64,000 nt of DNA from assembly GCA_022495995.1 (NCBI GenBank), contig JAFEMH010000745.1:281001-345000 (forward strand), in the 5' to 3' direction. The stretch's first letter is position 1. Each line of letters starts with the position of its first letter. This DNA is from Adenophora triphylla var. japonica. Lineage: Eukaryota > Streptophyta > Magnoliopsida > Asterales > Campanulaceae. The position numbers and the translations under genes are program-made. The notes under the pieces were generated by a model that searched no databases, was not told the DNA's origin, and saw nothing but the letters and a program-made list of their open reading frames with translations. Positions 10,911 through 22,390 of the stretch are shown here, piece by piece.

Positions 10911-12970
10911 AATGACTGGCACTCCTTTTCAAAATGTGGGTTTTTTTACTCCTCCGGGTAATAATCAAACTTCTCCCTCTCAACTCAATCTGTCATACCA
11001 AGCATCTCAGCCTTTAATAGGTTGGATGGCCGTTCTGTCAGGCAAAGGTCTCTTACTCCTTTTCAAAGAGACCTTTGGGAGAACTTGAGGCATTCCGTAA
11101 AGAAAAATCCCCAAAAAATCCAAATCCAAAAAACCCCACCTCCCCTATTACTCCTGAGTTAATTCTCAATAAAAACCAAGCTCTAGATGAGAGGGCTAGG
11201 CTCGTGGCTGAGGCCATGGCCATAAATGATGCCAAACTCGAGTTGATTGAGTAGGAAGCTAATGGTGGTGTCCCCCTTGAGGAAGGTTCCCACATGTTCT
11301 CCCACAAAGTCCCCACAAAATCTCTAGCTAGTCAAGCTAGGGGGACAAAAAGGTTAGAACCAACCCTCGCTGACTGCGGTCACGAGGAAGAAGAGGATGA
11401 GGAGATAGGAGAGGGAGCAGAATCTACTCCTCTCCCCGAGAAATCTAAAGCATAACCCACGACTAAAGCCAAGTAGAAGGCCGTGATTTCTCCCTCTAAG
11501 AAGTCAAAAATGGACAGCACGAACCCATATTTTATCACGTTCATTCACCAAATGTGGGAAACCCACCAGCAAGGCTCCACAAAATGTGGTCGCACCATGG
11601 ATGCCTTTGCGGACAAGATTGCCAGCGCGACAATCCAAAGAGGGAAACCTCTTCAAATAGAGACCTATGATGGCTCCACCAATGCGAAATGCCAAATGGG
11701 AAGGTTTGAAGGACAGATGACCTTGTTCTCCTCGGATGAGGCCATTATGTGTAAAGCCTTAGCTGCTTCATTCACGGGCAAGGCTTTGTCTTGGATGTTG
11801 ACCCTTAAGCTAAAGTCCATCAAAAGCTATAACCAATTCAGGCATAACTTTTTAAACTATTTTGCTGGGGTGGGCGAGCCCACGAGGCCAAAAACTGACT
11901 TAATAAGGGTCAAGCAAAGCGCCGTGGAAACCACCAAATCCTACATCACCCGATTCAGAAAGATGTCCGAGCAGATTGTCGATCTGTCCGAGAGCGATAT
12001 TCAACTCTGCTTTGAAGGCGGTCTATCCTCCAGTTTCTTAAAAATGAACTTCGCCTCGGACAGACCCAAAAATGTGAGGGAGATATATGAGAGAGCCTCT
12101 GCTATTGTATCAGCAGAAGAGCCCAATGAGTTAGCTGCCCGCAGGCCGGCCAAAGAAAGAATTGAGAATATGCAAGAGGCCAGCCAAGGATCAAGCTACG
12201 GTCACGACCAGGGGAAAAATAGAAACCGCAACACCGATAAGCTCAGAAGGTTGGCAGACGAAACCGTTTATACTCCTCTGACCATGCCACGGGCAGCAAT
12301 CTTAAAGGCTATGGAAGCCCCTCCTCCTCCCCCAATGGGCCGAAGGCCAAATGAGAGGAGCAAGGCTAAGTTTTGTGACTACCACAACGATCACGTTCAC
12401 AATACCGAGGATTGCTTCCAGCTGAAAAAGACTATTCAGCAGAGGATCAATAATAGCGATCTAGCCAAATGGGTGAAGGGTGATAATAACAACAACAATG
12501 TTAACACCAATAGGGCACGACCTCAATGTGGCCCAGAGAGAAAAGAGAGAGATAATATTGATGAGGACGATCAAGAGACCTTTGATATTAATTTCATTGG
12601 AATAGAGGCTCCCTCCAACAAGAAGCTCTCCCATCAGATTAAGACTTTGGAGAAGGTCTTCTTGATTCCTCCCTTGGCTCCAGAAGAAGAGCAAGAGATA
12701 GGATTCAAGCGAAGCGAGCTAGCCTCCACTCTCTTCCATTTTACCCAACCTCTAACCGTCAAAATGAGGATTTTGCGGTCAAACATTAGAAGAGTCTTCA
12801 TTGACACCAGCGCGGCCAGAGACATTCTCTATTACCATACTTTGGTAAAAATGAAAATGTCTGAATCTCATCTTACTCCCTACGCCGGTCTACTTGAGGG
12901 ATTCACTAATCATACTATCCATGTGAGGGGAATAATAGACTTTGAAGTAACCATATGGGAAAATCCCTAG
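10911..12970 (+). pseudogene. gag: Gag (and start of protease) of element B
   Basis: The ATG at 10911 opens MTGTPFQNVGFFTPPG. The frame shifts near 11050, then runs with three in-frame stops (near 11252, 11453 and 11473) until the long open stretch from 11483. The core has ALSWMLTLKLKSIKSYNQF and a typical retrotransposon Gag pattern. A zinc knuckle, CDYHNDHVHNTEDC, lies at 12374-12415. The frame continues into a protease with active site VFIDTSAARDIL (Asp at 12803-12805), where the usual GSS or GAS is replaced by TSA. It stops at a TAG at 12968. The protease tail (VTFMVIDLQSQYNAILG) continues past that stop to about 13040. The gene is inactive because of multiple stops. Confidence 0.85.
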
Positions 12971-13317
12971 CAGAAAACGGCCAAGGTCACCTTCATGGTT
13001 ATCGATCTACAATCCCAGTACAATGCCATACTCGGCATCAATCCTTCTGCTCGTAGTTGGATGATGAAGCAAAGAAGAGCAAAGGCAAAGGCAAATGCCC
13101 GCTGCCCGAGTTCTTAGGTATGCTCTCCTTCCACTCCACCAAGATACAACTCAAAAAGAGCAGGAAGGCAAAAAGAATGGATCCAGTTGCTGGAGGCTAT
13201 GTTGATAGGGGAATATGGGGAGACGTAGACCGAGAAATCATTCATTCCATGACTGCTCTCCCTAGAAAAAGTTCCTCCCCATCATCAATCATCATTAACT
13301 CCCTTCACAATCGATAA

Positions 13318-15930
13318 ATCATCAATCTCCATCCTAACGACGAGCTCGAGGAAGTGGTAATTAATGTCCACTATTCTGAGCAAAAAGTTAAGGTTGGTAT
13401 GGAAATTCACCCCGAGTAAAAAAAAATCTTAATTGAGTTTCTCAGAAAGAATAGTGATGTGTTCGCATGTAGAGTGGAGGACATGCAAGGTATCAACGAG
13501 GACGTGCTTGTCCATAAACTCAATGATAGTTCCACCTTCAAATGAATCCATCAGAAATCAAGATACTTTTCTCCGAAAAAGGAGATCGCGATCAAGGAAG
13601 AGGTAGAAAAGCTACTTAAGGTAGGTATCATCGAATAAATCTCATATCCCTAGTGGCTTTCAAACGATGTGATGGTGAAAAAGTCAAATGGAAAATGGAG
13701 GATGCGTGTTGACTTCACAGATCTCAACAAAGCTTGCCCTGTGTATTGTTCCCCTCTTGCTAGAATTGACCGCTTAGTGGACTATATAGCCGAGCACAAA
13801 GTTTTGAGCTTCATTGGCGCATACTCTGGTTACCGTCAGATCAAAATGGCTTTTGAAGATTTTGCCTCCGTAGCTTTAATCGCCGCGAGCAAAACATATT
13901 GTTACAAAATGATGCCATTTGGGCTAAAAAAAAATGCAGGAGCCACCTACCAAAGAATGGTCAACATTGTTTTCAAATACCAACTTGGCAAAAATTTTGA
14001 ATCCTACATAGATGATATGGCAAAGGAGAATTCCCACGAGTTCGACGTGGCAGAAACTTTCTCCAACTTGCGCCGCAATAACATGAAGCTTAACCCCCTC
14101 AAATGTGCCGTTGGGGTAAAAGCAGGCAATTTTCTAGGTTTTATGGTCAATCAGCGTGAAATAGAGGCAAACCCAGAAAAAATCCAAGCGCTCTTAGACA
14201 TAAAACCTCCTGCATGCATAAAAGATGTGCAAAAACTAAATGGGCGCATCACCGCACTTGGCCGCTTCATATCACGGTATTCAGAGAAATACCTCCCCTT
14301 CTTCAAAACTCTTAAAGGGGGGAAGAAAGTTATCAAGTTCGTATGGAATGAGGAATGCGATCTAGCTTTTGAAAAAGTCAAAAAATACCTTGGGCATCCC
14401 CCTCTCCTCAGCATTCCGGTGTCCGGGGAAGAGTTTTTTCTGTTTTTAGCGGCCACTGACTTGGCAGTAGCCGCTGCTCTTGTAAGGGAGGAAAATAACT
14501 CCCAAAAACCAGAGTACTATGTATCAAATGCGTTGTCCACGTAGAAAGTCGCTATCTTAATATAGAGAAGTTAGCTTATGCATTACGAGATTATTTTTCT
14601 GCACACCCTATATCTGTATTCACGGAAGTTCCGTTGAAAAGGGTTTTACATAAGCCAGAGTCTTCAGGGAGGATGTTAGCATGGTCTATAGATCTCACTG
14701 AGTTCCAGATCACCTACTCCCCCAGAAGGACCATCAAAGCGCAGACGTTAGCAGATTTTGTGGCATAAACATCATTGAAACTAGCGGACAGCGAACTAGG
14801 AAAAAGAAAAAGGGTAGAACCCCAAGAAACCCAAGAAAGATCAGAATCAGAGATAGATCCACCCAAATAGCCACCACAAGAAACATGGACTCTATTCGTT
14901 GATAGATCTGCGAGCAAGCTATTAAGTGACGCGGGCATACTCCTGATCGCACCCTGCGGGGAGAAATTCGAAAGAGCCTTGAGATTTAAGTTTGAAGCAT
15001 CAAACAATCAAGCCGAATACGAAGCAATCATAGCGGTCATGGAATTTGCCAGAGATATGGGGGTCCCAATTATTGAAATAAATAGCGACTCACAGCTCAT
15101 AATAAGTCATATAAATGGGGAATATGACATGAATAACCCAATCTTAACCAAGTAATGCGGCCTAGCAAAATACCTTCTCAAAAACATCGAATACTATGAG
15201 CTAAACCAAATAATGAGAGAAGGCAATGCAGAAGAAGACCTCCTCTCCAGAATCACCGAGCAAGAGATTGAGGATCTAAATGCAGACTGCCAAATCGAAT
15301 TCGTAGAAGCACCTACCATAGACCGGATTCAGATTACCAACATAGAGGACCAAGAGAGGGACTAGGTAGATTAAATTCGAGATTGAGTCGATAAAAAAGC
15401 CCTCCCCGAGGATCAAACAAAGGCTAAACTCATCAAAAAAGTGTCCGCAAAGTACACGGTCATAGACGGGGTGCTGTATCGATGAACATTCACGAAACCT
15501 CTACTCCGATATGTTAAGACTCACATGGTTACCAATTTACTCTATGAAGTCCATGAAGGAGTCTATGGAGGTCATCATGGAGCTTACACAGTCGCAGAAA
15601 AAATAAAATTTCAAGAATTCTATTGGCCTACCATGAGAAAGGACGCAAAGGAATCAAAAGGAAATGTGACAAATGCCAGCGATTTGCAGACATCCCTAGA
15701 CTCCCATCAACATAGAAAACTTTGGTTATACCATCGTGGCCGTTTGATACGTGGGGCATTGATTTAATAGGGACGTTTTCAACTGCTAGAGGAAGCATCA
15801 AGTACGTAGTAGTGGCCGTAGATTATTTCACAAAATGGACAGAGGCCAAAGCCTTGGCCACTATCTCAGAGGAAAATGTCATCAATTTCGTCCATGATCA
15901 CATCTGTTGTCGATTTGGGATACCAATAGT
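13318..15930 (+). pseudogene. pol: Pol of element B, first part: RT, RNase H, archaeal-type RNase H, integrase N-terminus
   Basis: The pol start is in frame 1 with stops at about 13420, 13545, 13636 and 13651. RT runs to 14544, with VKKSNGKWRMRVDFTDLNKACP-like sequence from 13675, MMPFGLK, and the catalytic YIDD at 14005-14016. A frameshift leads into RNase H (about 14545-14760). A second RNase H at 14884-15260 carries FVDRSASKLLSDAG and SNNQAEYEA, the archaeal-type domain that is diagnostic of Tat elements. Integrase follows: HHCC zinc-binding region (15537-15690, frameshifted) and the catalytic core start WPFDTWGIDLIG with VVAVDYFTKWTEAKA. It ends at FGIPIV, where element C is inserted. Confidence 0.88.
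15926..15930 (+). other. Left target-site duplication of element C (ATAGT)
   Basis: ATAGT precedes the TGTAAGTACG start of C and is repeated at 25267-25271 directly after C's CATTCA end. Removing C plus one copy makes B's integrase codons continuous across the site. Confidence 0.95.
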
Positions 15931-16159
15931 TGTAAGTACGCCAATCCAATTCGCGACCTTTTCAGATGCATTTTAATATGATAAAATTGCATTTAGGGGC
16001 ATTTTGGTAAATTCCCGGTCCATCCCGAGACTTTCGGAAACATTTCATAAGTTTCACGTTTATACTTTGCTCAAGCTAAGGGACCTAGAAGGAATAAATC
16101 TATTTTGGACTTTTTAGGAATTATCCAAGAAGGTTCCAGAACCAGATTTGGAGCCAAAA

Positions 16160-16243
16160 GCGGTTATGGTCACCTTGTGTCACGCGACAAGTCGAGGCAT
16201 GGAAAGTGGTTACGTTACGTCGTGCGACACAATGCTACCATGG
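16160..16243 (+). promoter_or_regulatory. Paired-palindrome module 1 of element C (5' LTR)
   Basis: TGTCACGCGACA lies at 16178-16189 and CGTCGTGCGACA at 16218-16229, 40 bases apart. They are flanked by arms beginning ATGGT and ending ACCAT, which pair imperfectly over about 23 bases including the palindromes. The module ends just before the TATA box. The 3' LTR copy is at 23921-24004. Confidence 0.75.
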
Positions 16244-16250
16244 ACTGCAG

Positions 16251-16259
16251 CTATAAATA
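16251..16259 (+). promoter_or_regulatory. TATA box of the element C LTR
   Basis: CTATAAATA lies about 8 bases after module 1. Transcription would be expected to start near 16285. The 3' LTR equivalent is at 24012-24020. Confidence 0.75.
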
Positions 16260-16860
16260 AGACCCTACCCCTCTCAGTTTTGGATCCAAATTTGAACCTC
16301 CCAAAGTCACTCTGCCAAAATTCATCCAGAAACTCTCTCTCTCCTCCTTCCTCACAAAAACTACCCAATTCCCCTACCAATTCCTTCATCTCTCACCTCT
16401 CTTCAACCCATTTCCTCTCCTAATCACCATACATTTCAGATCCTCCAATTCAGCTCTCAGTTCATGCTCAGATCTCCATTCAGAAGTTGAATTGAAGACT
16501 CCTACACCTAACTTGGTGTAAGAGTTGAGGACTACAAGGGTAACTAGTCTCTCTCTCTCCCTCTCTCTCTCATCTCATTGTTTAATTGTCTTCTCTTCTT
16601 CTCCACTTGATAATTAGGCTCCATCTGCCTCAGATTATCAAGTGGCAACTGCAATCTCTCTGTTTAAATCGTTTATGCTTTGAGTCGAATTGCTTGATTA
16701 TAATGTGATCTACTTAGATTGGCAATTTGGACATCAAGGGAGTGTGGATCTCCCATATCCACACTCCTTTGATCAATTCGTATCTAATTCGTATTGTTCT
16801 TATTGGTTTTGATATAATTGTTGTGCATCTGTTGGATCTGCATCTCAGTTTGTGAGGTAC

Positions 16861-16943
16861 CTGTAGATGGTAACACTATGTCACGCGACACATTTGGACA
16901 TGAGGATTCCTGTGTCACGCGACATGTCGTGACCATCTGCAGG
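16861..16943 (+). promoter_or_regulatory. Paired-palindrome module 2 of element C (5' LTR)
   Basis: TGTCACGCGACA occurs twice, at 16879-16890 and 16913-16924 (34 apart). Outer arms are CTGTAGATGGT (16861-16871) and ACCATCTGCAG (16932-16942). In the 3' LTR (24621-24704) the arms are a perfect 12-base inverted repeat, CCTGCAGATGGT/ACCATCTGCAGG. Confidence 0.82.
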
Positions 16944-17081
16944 GACCATTGTTTCAGTTGTAATTCGTTTTAGTTGGCTATTTTCATATTCAGTAATATG
17001 TTTATGTTGTTTAGTGCCTAGATCTGGTTTTAATTGTAGTTTTGTGTTCATATGAAGGTTGTGTGATTTGTCAGTTGTGAG

Positions 17082-17167
17082 CCTCTGCAAAGTGACCATT
17101 GATGTCACGCGACATACTTGGACAAGGGAGTCCTGTGTCACGCGACATAGATGATCCTTTGCAGAGG
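17082..17167 (+). promoter_or_regulatory. Paired-palindrome module 3 of element C (5' LTR)
   Basis: TGTCACGCGACA lies at 17103-17114 and 17136-17147 (33 apart), inside perfect 11-base arms CCTCTGCAAAG (17082-17092) and CTTTGCAGAGG (17157-17167). The core between the palindromes (TTGGACA...GAGTCCTG) is shared with module 2, but the arms are unrelated to those of module 2. The 3' LTR copy is at 24843-24928. Confidence 0.82.
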
Positions 17168-17506
17168 ACCTGAGTCCTTTTGTAATCTGTTCTCATTGAT
17201 GTAAAGGGATGTGGCCTCCCGGACAATTGGTCTACAAGTTGTAATGATCTTGCCTATTCAATAAAATTCATGTTCATCGCACTTGCATATTATCACCTTT
17301 GCACGTTCTTTTGAATTATTTGGATGTCTAAATTAGAAAGACTCATCCACGGACGAGGCGTGTTGGGTGAACTCTCAGTTCTTCCCAACACGTAACCTGA
17401 CCCCCGAACCCGTTCTCTGTCAAAAAGGTTTTTCAAAGTGCACCTCTCAAAGCATGGCGTGGCGACTCCTTTTTATTTTTTCAATTTCGGGCGAGCGCAC
17501 ATTCAG

Positions 17507-17524
17507 TGGCGACTCCGCTGGGGA
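17507..17524 (+). other. Primer-binding site of element C
   Basis: TGGCGACTCCGCTGGGGA follows the LTR end after one base. Tat/Ogre elements are known to use this kind of PBS (tRNA-Arg type). Element D has a related PBS. Confidence 0.85.
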
Positions 17525-17775
17525 TAGGTGTTTTTTGAAAACCTATTTTTTTTTCAAAAAACTAAGAGGGTCATGCTTTCGTTCGTTTAGACATCCAATG
17601 TATTCATTTTAATGTGCATCCTTGATAATCATGTGCGATACATGCATTTTATGAGATCTTACAACTTGTAGGCCTTTTGTGTGTTGTTTGTGGTTTATAT
17701 GTGTTGCTCTACTGGTTGGTCTCATCCCTTGCCAAGGAGAGGCAGGGGCTAATCTCTGTTTTGCAGGGTCTGGTT

Positions 17776-17846
17776 CAGTGACTCTCTTGGTCGTGCGACA
17801 TCTGGTCCCATCTTTGTTACGTGTCACGCGACAAGAGTAGTCACTG
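17776..17846 (+). promoter_or_regulatory. Paired-palindrome module 4 of element C (5' leader)
   Basis: GGTCGTGCGACA (17789-17800) and TGTCACGCGACA (17822-17833) are 33 apart, inside arms CAGTGACTCTCTTG and CAAGAGTAGTCACTG that pair fully except for one bulged base. The module lies about 250 bases after the PBS. Confidence 0.8.
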
Positions 17847-18252
17847 GACGGAGTTTCGGGTTACAGTTTGAGGGCAGTCCCTTGAATCAAGAGAAAGATT
17901 GCTCAGCTGACTGTTGTTCCTTTTTTCTTCCCTGAGAGAGTGTGTGTGTGTTTTATTTTTGATAAATAAAATAAATAAATAAAAATTTTTGTTTTTTTTG
18001 TAAATAAAAGAATATAGTCATCCGCACACTACATCACATAGTTTTAGAACCCTCGGGTGCGATTGACGGCATCGCGGACGGTGATAATATTCGCCTACGC
18101 TTGAGCGCCTAATGTCAAACCCATCCCCCTAGTGCGTTTAGGTGGCACCACACTTAAACCTTACCCACTGTTGGTTTTTGATACAACGTTTTAACTACAC
18201 CAAAATGAGTTGTTTTCGAAATTTCCAATAAGTCTTTTGACCTTCCTCAAAA

Positions 18253-18326
18253 CCCCACACCTTGTGGGCATGTTGCCAATGCAACATGGTTTCACGTGAG
18301 GACATGTCACTCCCGTGGCGTGTCCT
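18253..18326 (+). other. Three consecutive hairpins in the leader of element C
   Basis: CCCAC/GTGGG (18254-18268), then CATGTTGC-CAAT-GCAACATG (18269-18288, perfect 8-base stem), then AGGACA/TGTCCT (18299-18326). A palindromic TCACGTGA lies at 18292-18299. The location between PBS and gag suits an RNA packaging or dimerisation signal. That role is inference. Confidence 0.6.
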
Positions 18327-18824
18327 AAACAAGAGATCATGCCGCATTGTCACCATGCACCGACGAGAGGTCATGCCGGATTTTTCTTGGAAATTCCCCG
18401 AGAATACCCGTTATGCTGCCCAAATTTCCCTAGAAATTGGGGCTACTCGTCCGTCCCACATCATGTTAGGTTTTGATTAGGTGTCATCACTTATTATTAA
18501 TTTCAAATGCAAAACATTTAGTGTAATTTGAACATTGTGTCCCTAGGTTTCCCCGAGGTATAGTTTGCGTAAATAAAGGATTAGCCTTTCCCAACCGTTC
18601 TTAGGATTTAAACCACTGATTTATACTTAAAGATAAATAATTGTTTGCACGAGTCTGTTCTCTCCGTTTCTTCTCCCTCTCCCGTATTTCCTCATTACCT
18701 TATAAACCCATATCTACCCTCTGTAGCGGTGACAAGTTGGGAGCGTGTTCTGGTATTCTGCGGTCTTTGGGTTCCTATCTTCGAAGCACTTCCCGTAAAG
18801 CTTTTATCTGTTCCGTTATCCGAG

Positions 18825-20090
18825 ATGTCTGGTGCAAAAGATATGCTATCCGCTCAGCCTGGAATTCTCCCTACTTCAGGTCAGCTAGAATTGAATGATC
18901 TGTCGGTAGCAGAGTTGCGAGCTGCTCTTGAAGCCGCTATGGTTCGTGAATGTAAGGTTCAATTGCTGGCCCAAGTTGCCAAAGCTCGAGAGGAAGAGAC
19001 TCATGCTAGATTTGTGGAAGCAATGCGCATCCGGGGGGTTACGGTAATTCGCCACGAAGATGGATCATATGAAGAAATCATCAAGGCCAGCATTATTGAT
19101 TATGGTAGTGGAAATGTAATGAAAGGGGTGAATGAAGTTAGACGAGATAAGATTCTTTCCCCGATACCTCATGTGGCCCAAACTCAGATTGAGGATGAGC
19201 AACCAATCCCTGGGGCTTTCAGTATTCCAAATCAACCCGATGCGAAGAGTCAATACCAGCCAGATTCCCAAGGGTCATACCATTATCTTACTCAGAAAGG
19301 ATCACTGCTATTCCACCCTGACCAAGTTCCCCCGCAAGGAAGTTCTCCGCAGCTACTAATGAGTTCATATGATTTCAGCTTGTCAACCCCGCAGGATCAG
19401 CATTCAGGACCGACCTCATATGTGACTGTGAACCAAATGTCTTTTATTCAAGCTGTGAACCCTATCCAGCAAGGGACGGAAATACCTGTGTCCCCTCTAA
19501 AGATAGTTCAGACGGAAAGGAAGAAAGCGTATTGGGGAAAGGTGGGAATGCCTATGAATCAATTCCTCAAGATTTTGGTGAGCAGAGGATTGGTTCAACC
19601 ACTAATCAATTATGTCCCTCCTCATAACGACACAAAGCTAGATCCGAGCAAATACTGTCACTATCACCAATGTCAGGGCCATACCTCGTACGAATGCAGA
19701 CAGTTGAGGGTGATTATTCAAGAACTTATTGATGAAGGGAAGATCGAAGTTGGTTCTCATGAAGAAAATGGTGTCCAGAGTCATGGTCAATTTCCACCGC
19801 GCAAGAAGCGAGAATTTGATGACCTGGGAATAACAACCGAGGAAGCTTTCAGCGGATTGATGCGAAGGGGAATGATAAAGCCACTTGATAATTATCAACC
19901 TACCAAACCTAATCCGAATTTGGATCGTGGCAAGTACTGTTACTATCATCAGTACCCTGGGCATTTAACCAACGATTGTTCCGTTCTAAAGGTGCTTATT
20001 CAGAAGCTGGTTGATGAGGTAAGAATTGAGAAAGCTCCTCCAAAGGTGATCAACAATCCTTTTCCGCAAATCCAAGGATACCCCATGTGA
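18825..20090 (+). CDS. Capsid-less Gag derivative of element C with two zinc knuckles
   Basis: The likely start is the ATG at 18825 (MSGAKDML); an upstream in-frame ATG at 18645 lies in leader-like sequence. The 421-residue frame is intact. The N-terminal part (ELRAALEAAMVRE, a coiled-coil-like charged helix, then RGVTVIRHEDGS) corresponds to the N-terminus of element A's Gag (GIAAIPQSDGTF). The capsid core present in A is absent. Next come two copies of a roughly 70-residue unit, each with a hydrophobic helix, a GLVQP/GMIKP turn and a CxxH-type knuckle: CHYHQCQGHTSYEC (about 19657-19698) and CYYHQYPGHLTNDC (about 19936-19977). It ends with NNPFPQIQGYPM. It may bind element RNA or assemble with a full Gag in trans. 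That is inference from the domain set. Confidence 0.8.
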   Translation: MSGAKDMLSAQPGILPTSGQLELNDLSVAELRAALEAAMVRECKVQLLAQVAKAREEETHARFVEAMRIRGVTVIRHEDGSYEEIIKASIIDYGSGNVMKGVNEVRRDKILSPIPHVAQTQIEDEQPIPGAFSIPNQPDAKSQYQPDSQGSYHYLTQKGSLLFHPDQVPPQGSSPQLLMSSYDFSLSTPQDQHSGPTSYVTVNQMSFIQAVNPIQQGTEIPVSPLKIVQTERKKAYWGKVGMPMNQFLKILVSRGLVQPLINYVPPHNDTKLDPSKYCHYHQCQGHTSYECRQLRVIIQELIDEGKIEVGSHEENGVQSHGQFPPRKKREFDDLGITTEEAFSGLMRRGMIKPLDNYQPTKPNPNLDRGKYCYYHQYPGHLTNDCSVLKVLIQKLVDEVRIEKAPPKVINNPFPQIQGYPM

Positions 20091-20965
20091 AGAAGTCAGT
20101 CAGTCAGGCGTCGTAGGGTCCTAGGTTGTTTTATTTTGTTTTGCTAAGCAAGTGTTCCTATGGTTTGAATCTAATACATCCATGTTATGGGTCTTTTATT
20201 TCAATAATAACATATTTGCTTCTATTCCTGCTAGACTCGAGACATAACTTGCACACCCACATTACATTTTAATTGAAACGGTCTTATTCGAAATGATCAC
20301 TTGTGCTGCTCACCGACTAATGCTTTGAAGTGACTAATGTTTTAAATTAATTCGAGCAAGAAAATCAACTGATATCCTTCCCAAATTTGGGGCTTACCAA
20401 TCCCTCCATCTCGCATCCCCTGTGCTCACATATCTTCTTTCGTCTTTCACTATCTCGTTGTTTGATGAATTTGCATGAATCTCCCGCGAAGTAAGCGTAA
20501 GAAAGCAATGAAATCTCAATCTCGTTCAGACTATTCGGTAGGGACTGCGGTTGAAACCTTTCACCCTTAGGAAAACCGTTACCTCACCCTCACTAAATAA
20601 TACCCCTTCAGTTCAAGATCGGCATATTTTGAAACCCATTCAACCATCACCAAAAGAAGAGGGACTATCCTTGAGGCTCCCGCGATGCAAAAGAAGATCG
20701 ACCGGCTCCAAGCTCAAGAACGACGGAAACAATGATCCATCCTGGGGACTAGTTGAAATGCTCCTCTCAAAAAAAAATGATAATAATATAAAAAAAGGGA
20801 GGCAAAATAAAAAAAAGAAAGAAGAAGAAAAGAAATAGAGCGTAGTCCCCAGCGACCCTTTCAAAAGTAAAAGTCAGAGGACTCGGTCGTTACTCAAAGG
20901 GAATCTCAGAGCCAATAAAGAAGCAGCACGGATGTCCCCTCGTCTACCTTAACCAATCCCGAGCC

Positions 20966-21175
20966 GTCCTCTCAATTTTAGAGGACATTCCCATTACCCT
21001 TACCTTTACCTTTAGCCAAAGCCAGGATTGACCTCTCATTTTTTTAGAGGCATTAAAGATGCAATCACAGATTTCCCTCATTTTAGAAATCCCAAACACA
21101 TACCCAAAAGCCAACCTCTCATCTTTAGAGGTTCAACCAGCAAAAAGCCTAGCCGACCTCTCGTTTTAAGAGGTC
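20966..21175 (+). repeat. Four hairpins with covarying CCTCT/AGAGG stems
   Basis: The stems are GTCCTCT/AGAGGAC (20966-20986), CCTCT/AGAGG (21032-21050), AACCTCT/AGAGGTT (21113-21133) and GACCTCT/AGAGGTC (21155-21175). Each encloses a T-rich loop. In three of them the first two bases differ but the partner bases differ to match, so pairing is kept. Confidence 0.75.
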
Positions 21176-22313
21176 ATGATATCCTAAATCACCCGAAGAC
21201 CGATCGAAACCCCGATACCCAGTCGCAGTTCCTACCGGATAGCAGTTTCATTCCAATATCGTCGAGATCTAGAACAGATTATTGCTTAAAGCGGAGCCAA
21301 GTCTATCACGGCTCAAAGGACCGTCAACCGAAGATTGTGCAAATTCCCTCCGTTCATTCGATGTTGCATGTGAGCATATTTCATTTCTCCTCCACAAACA
21401 CCTGTCGTGAATGTCCCACTGGGGCTTCACATCCGTGTCTCCCATCGACACTCTAAGAGGACACGTTCTTTCGATTCTCAAAAATTCTCGAAGGTCCTCA
21501 GATCCCCGAATTTCAACGTTCATTCTTTTCATTCGGGATAAGCCCGAACTACGGCGACCTGAGCTCCTCCTATGGAGGGGAACGTAGGCAACCATAACTG
21601 GTCCGGTCGAAATCACAAGCAGATCTCAGAAAAATCCGGTCTCCTCAAGGACCATTCCCGTACATCTTCCATCCTTCTAAATTTGATCCTCGATATCGGT
21701 AAGTTTTCTCCTAAGGATTAATTGGAATATTTGCTCATGTCGGCTTTGGTGGTTGAATAACCCGAACATCAATAAAGGGTTTTAAACAGCTTTGTGATCA
21801 TGGCGAATAATACAGGTTTTCAAGTGTCTTGATAAGTCTTCTTCTCTACATTTTTAGGATATAGAGCTAAAACACTGTATTTCTGTCAGCAGGGGCTTCT
21901 ATACACTTTCCACACCTTTTAACGCTTATACTCTCTCAAAAGAGTCAAACCAAAAGCGAGAGTGTCAGACAGAAAATCGGGATACATTCCCACCATTCGA
22001 AATATACGCCCCTGCTCATAAATCGCTCCTATGTCTTTTCCGCCGACTGACTGGCTGAAACTTGAAGAGTAACCTCCCCCTGAGTTGCATGATTGTGTTG
22101 ACTACAGTAAAACTGGGTGTCAGACTGGGGCTTGGCCAGAGGAAGAGAATGATTTGTGCACTTGTACGGTTCCAGAGGATGGTTCTATAACCCCGACCCT
22201 TGGGAATTGATTTGCTACTAAAGGCATACCTCAGGATGGAGCTACTGAGTCCCATACCCTAAGCAAAAAGGGGGAAGTTTTGAAATGATATGGAAGCCTA
22301 GATTGGAGGGTTT

Positions 22314-22390
22314 GTCAGCATGACTTATTGTGTCACGCGACAGAAGGTGCCTCAGCAGTCCTGAGCCGTGCGACATTTTGTGACCAACAC
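22314..22390 (+). promoter_or_regulatory. Paired-palindrome module 5 of element C (3' region)
   Basis: TGTCACGCGACA (22331-22342) and AGCCGTGCGACA (22364-22375) are 33 apart, with AGTCCTG before the second palindrome as in modules 2 and 3. The outer arms pair only weakly. The second palindrome is intermediate between the C and D forms. Confidence 0.7.

Larger units (their letters stand above)
15931..17505 (+). repeat. 5' LTR of element C
   Basis: 1575 bases, TGTAAGTACG...GCACATTCA. It contains module 1, a TATA box at 16251-16259, a CT-rich tract (16548-16572), and modules 2 and 3 in the presumed transcribed part. It differs from the 3' LTR by scattered substitutions and a roughly 15-base indel near 16060. 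Confidence 0.95.

Noticed and set aside
13057..13317. Independent small gene between protease and RT of element B
   Set aside because: It lies where the linker of pol is expected and shows no start context or family. Treated as decayed B sequence.
16881..17141. Minus-strand frame conserved in both LTRs of C (also at 24642-24902)
   Set aside because: The two copies are conserved simply because they are LTRs of one element. The frame spans the hairpin modules and has no protein signature.
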